Below are positions 5,113 to 6,850 of a DNA stretch of 6,850 nt, one piece after another. The stretch is taken from the NCBI GenBank assembly GCA_022718015.1, contig JAIHZV010000059.1, positions 1 to 6,850 of the forward strand, in the 5' to 3' direction. This stretch comes from Phascolarctobacterium sp. (GTDB lineage Bacteria > Bacillota > Negativicutes > Acidaminococcales > Acidaminococcaceae). The notes beneath the pieces were generated by a model that did no database searches, was not told the origin of the DNA, and saw only the letters and a list, made by a program, of their open reading frames with translations. Within the stretch, counting starts at the first letter, position 1; every line of letters begins with the position of its first letter. A program made the position numbers and the translations under genes.

Positions 5113-6850
5113 ATGAAAAGCCGATACAATCCCGTGCTGCTGGCAGTAATCGTGGCAGGACTTGTTTGTGCCCTGTGGCTCAATTTTGTTCGCCATGATG
5201 TTGAAAAGCAAAATAATACTGTAGAAATGGCAATGGAGTACGAGGGCTTACGTAAGCTGGCTGCTTTGCAGGGCTTGCCTGAAGAGGATGTGCTGCGTCA
5301 GTTTAAGGAGGCAGGCATCAACTCGCTGATGATTTTTGATACGACGCTGGAGCGCCTGAAGAAAAATGGCGAGCTGCAGACGGCGACGGGCGGCGAGCTG
5401 CGTCAGGCCGCTATGCTCGGTGCGGACAAGGGCGTGTTTGCGCATATCCCTGCTGAAGCACTGGAGGAGAACGCTGCTTATGTGGCAGCTGCAGCCGACG
5501 CCTCTATTTTGGAGGACGTGGAGCAGGATTTGTGCCTGCGCTATGGTGCTGACCGCGTGCAGGTGGTGTGCGACAATCCGCGCATTATCAAGGTAAAGGG
5601 CAGCACGACTCCGCTTCCTGATGGCCGTTATGACGAGCCGCAGGGACTTTTGCAGGCTCCCTTGGGCCTGCCGGTGCAGGATTTGCGCAAGGTCAATGCT
5701 CTTGGCTTCAAGATTATCGTGCGTCCGCAGAACTATATTGAGGTTACGGACGAGCAGATTGATGCGATTTTCGACCGCATCAAGGAAGCCGGCGTGCCTG
5801 TAGCAGCCTTGATGCCGTGCGGTACCGAGGTTGTCGGCTATCCGAATAAAATGCAGCATTTAGGCGAGCGGATGAAGGAAAACAACATGACGCTCGTAAT
5901 GCTGGAGCATTATACACAATTACAGTTTGCCAAGATTGATGGCCTGCTGCCGTTGGCAGAGTTCAACGACTACAAGGCTGCACGCTCCTATGTTATCGAC
6001 CCGACTGAGCAAAAGAAAATCAGTGTGGGCGAGGCTCTGCGCCGTTGGGCGCTGACGGACGAGGAGCGCAATATCCGCGTAAACTATATCCGTCCCTTCC
6101 TCATGCCTGAGGGCGGACAGGATATTATGAAGACGAACCTGAAATATGTCCGCGATATTAAGGCCAGCGTTGAAGCGCGTGGCTACACGATTGGCGAGGC
6201 AGGCGTCTTTGCGGCGAAGGGCGAGGACTTTGCGCCTTATTTCCCCTCGAAGCTGAGCTTTATTCCTGTGCTTTTGGCTATCGTTGCCGGTGTGGTGCTG
6301 TATCTGTCGCTGCTGTTTAATCTCAGCGGCAGCAAGCAGCTGGCACTGTGGGCAGTATTGAGTGCAGGCGGTCTGGCGCTGCTGTTTATTGGCCGCGGCC
6401 TGCTTACGCGTCAGCTGCTGGCTTTGGCGGCGGCGAGCGTGTTCCCGGTGCTTTCCATGAGCGTAATCTTCAATATCTGGGATAAAAATACGACGGACAA
6501 GCACAGCCTGCTGTCTATCTGCTGGAAGGGTATCTGGCAGCTGGCGCTGGCGATTGCTTTGTCGCTCGTGGGTGCGGCCTTCCTGTCGGCAATCCTGACG
6601 GACAGCCGTTTCCTGCTGGAGATTGATATTTACCGCGGCGTTAAGCTGACCTTTATTCTGCCTGTTATCTTCACGGCGATTTTGTTTATCAAGCGCTATG
6701 ATCTGCTGCAGGTAGTGGGCAAGGGCCTGCAGACCTTGTGGAAGCGTCTGAACGGACTGCTGGATACTGGTCTGACCTTCCGCCATGTGGTTGTGCTGTT
6801 AGTGCTGATGTTTATCGCTTATTACTTTGTAGGCCGCAGCGGTCATACAG
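5113..6850 (+). CDS. DUF5693 family membrane protein, incomplete at the right edge
   Basis: An open frame of 579 codons from ATG 5113 runs to the window edge without a stop. The ATG has AGGTGA 5 nt upstream; an in-frame GTG at 5104 would add three residues. Visible layout: one N-terminal membrane segment (about residues 7-26, VLLAVIVAGLVCALWLNF); a soluble, probably extracytoplasmic region of about 350 residues including FKEAGINSLMIFDTTLERL; then at least six membrane segments near 383-402, 409-427, 435-455, 474-495, 511-526 and 559-573. The sequence style, including RNIRVNYIRPF before the membrane bundle, matches DUF5693 proteins of Firmicutes. Their function is not known. From general knowledge, such genes often lie next to csaB (polysaccharide pyruvyl transferase), which would suggest cell-wall polymer or envelope work, but the next gene is outside the window. 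It starts 27 nt after prfB with no terminator between, so the two are probably co-transcribed. Assignment is from recall of the family. Confidence 0.82.
   Translation, partial: MKSRYNPVLLAVIVAGLVCALWLNFVRHDVEKQNNTVEMAMEYEGLRKLAALQGLPEEDVLRQFKEAGINSLMIFDTTLERLKKNGELQTATGGELRQAAMLGADKGVFAHIPAEALEENAAYVAAAADASILEDVEQDLCLRYGADRVQVVCDNPRIIKVKGSTTPLPDGRYDEPQGLLQAPLGLPVQDLRKVNALGFKIIVRPQNYIEVTDEQIDAIFDRIKEAGVPVAALMPCGTEVVGYPNKMQHLGERMKENNMTLVMLEHYTQLQFAKIDGLLPLAEFNDYKAARSYVIDPTEQKKISVGEALRRWALTDEERNIRVNYIRPFLMPEGGQDIMKTNLKYVRDIKASVEARGYTIGEAGVFAAKGEDFAPYFPSKLSFIPVLLAIVAGVVLYLSLLFNLSGSKQLALWAVLSAGGLALLFIGRGLLTRQLLALAAASVFPVLSMSVIFNIWDKNTTDKHSLLSICWKGIWQLALAIALSLVGAAFLSAILTDSRFLLEIDIYRGVKLTFILPVIFTAILFIKRYDLLQVVGKGLQTLWKRLNGLLDTGLTFRHVVVLLVLMFIAYYFVGRSGHT

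Noticed and set aside
5920..6786. 288-codon - strand open frame rich in Gln and Arg
   Set aside because: Antisense to the DUF5693 gene; the Gln/Arg-rich composition is what reversed Leu/Ala codons produce.

Overview
The window carries a conserved Firmicutes housekeeping cluster, hpf - secA - prfB - DUF5693 membrane protein, all on the + strand. It is preceded by the start of a divergent arylamine N-acetyltransferase gene that runs off the left edge on the - strand. hpf-secA-prfB is the order known from Bacillus and many other Firmicutes. A DUF5693 protein straight after prfB, mid-range GC, frequent TTG/GTG starts and the protein style suggest an anaerobic Firmicute, perhaps Negativicutes (an Acidaminococcaceae/Phascolarctobacterium-like genome). 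That placement is inference; no rRNA or other marker is present.

Layout. 1-333 (-): N-terminal 111 codons of an arylamine N-acetyltransferase, including the catalytic-cysteine motif. 334-677: a 344-bp divergent intergenic region holding a sigma-A-type promoter for the acetyltransferase, a possible sigma-H-like promoter for hpf and small inverted repeats, but no supportable gene. 678-1208: long-form hibernation promoting factor. 1235-1293: the hpf intrinsic terminator, whose T-run overlaps the -35 of an extended -10 promoter for secA. 1346-3811: a complete SecA ATPase lacking the usual C-terminal zinc-binding tail. 3803-3980: a structured intercistronic stretch with tandem hairpins and a long-range complementarity. 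3981-5085: release factor 2, made by programmed +1 frameshifting at an in-frame TGA. 5113 to the right edge: a DUF5693 polytopic membrane protein, incomplete at its C-terminus.

The genes belong to translation and export. HPF dimerises idle ribosomes, RF2 terminates at UGA/UAA and autoregulates through its frameshift, and SecA drives preproteins through SecYEG. The DUF5693 protein is of unknown function, but its architecture (N-terminal anchor, large external region, C-terminal membrane bundle) points to the cell envelope.

The most notable signals are structural rather than new genes. A near-perfect 13-bp inverted repeat folds exactly over the prfB slippery site, and the secA-prfB spacer contains mutually exclusive RNA pairings. 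No clearly novel multigene system is visible; the rest is well-conserved core genome.
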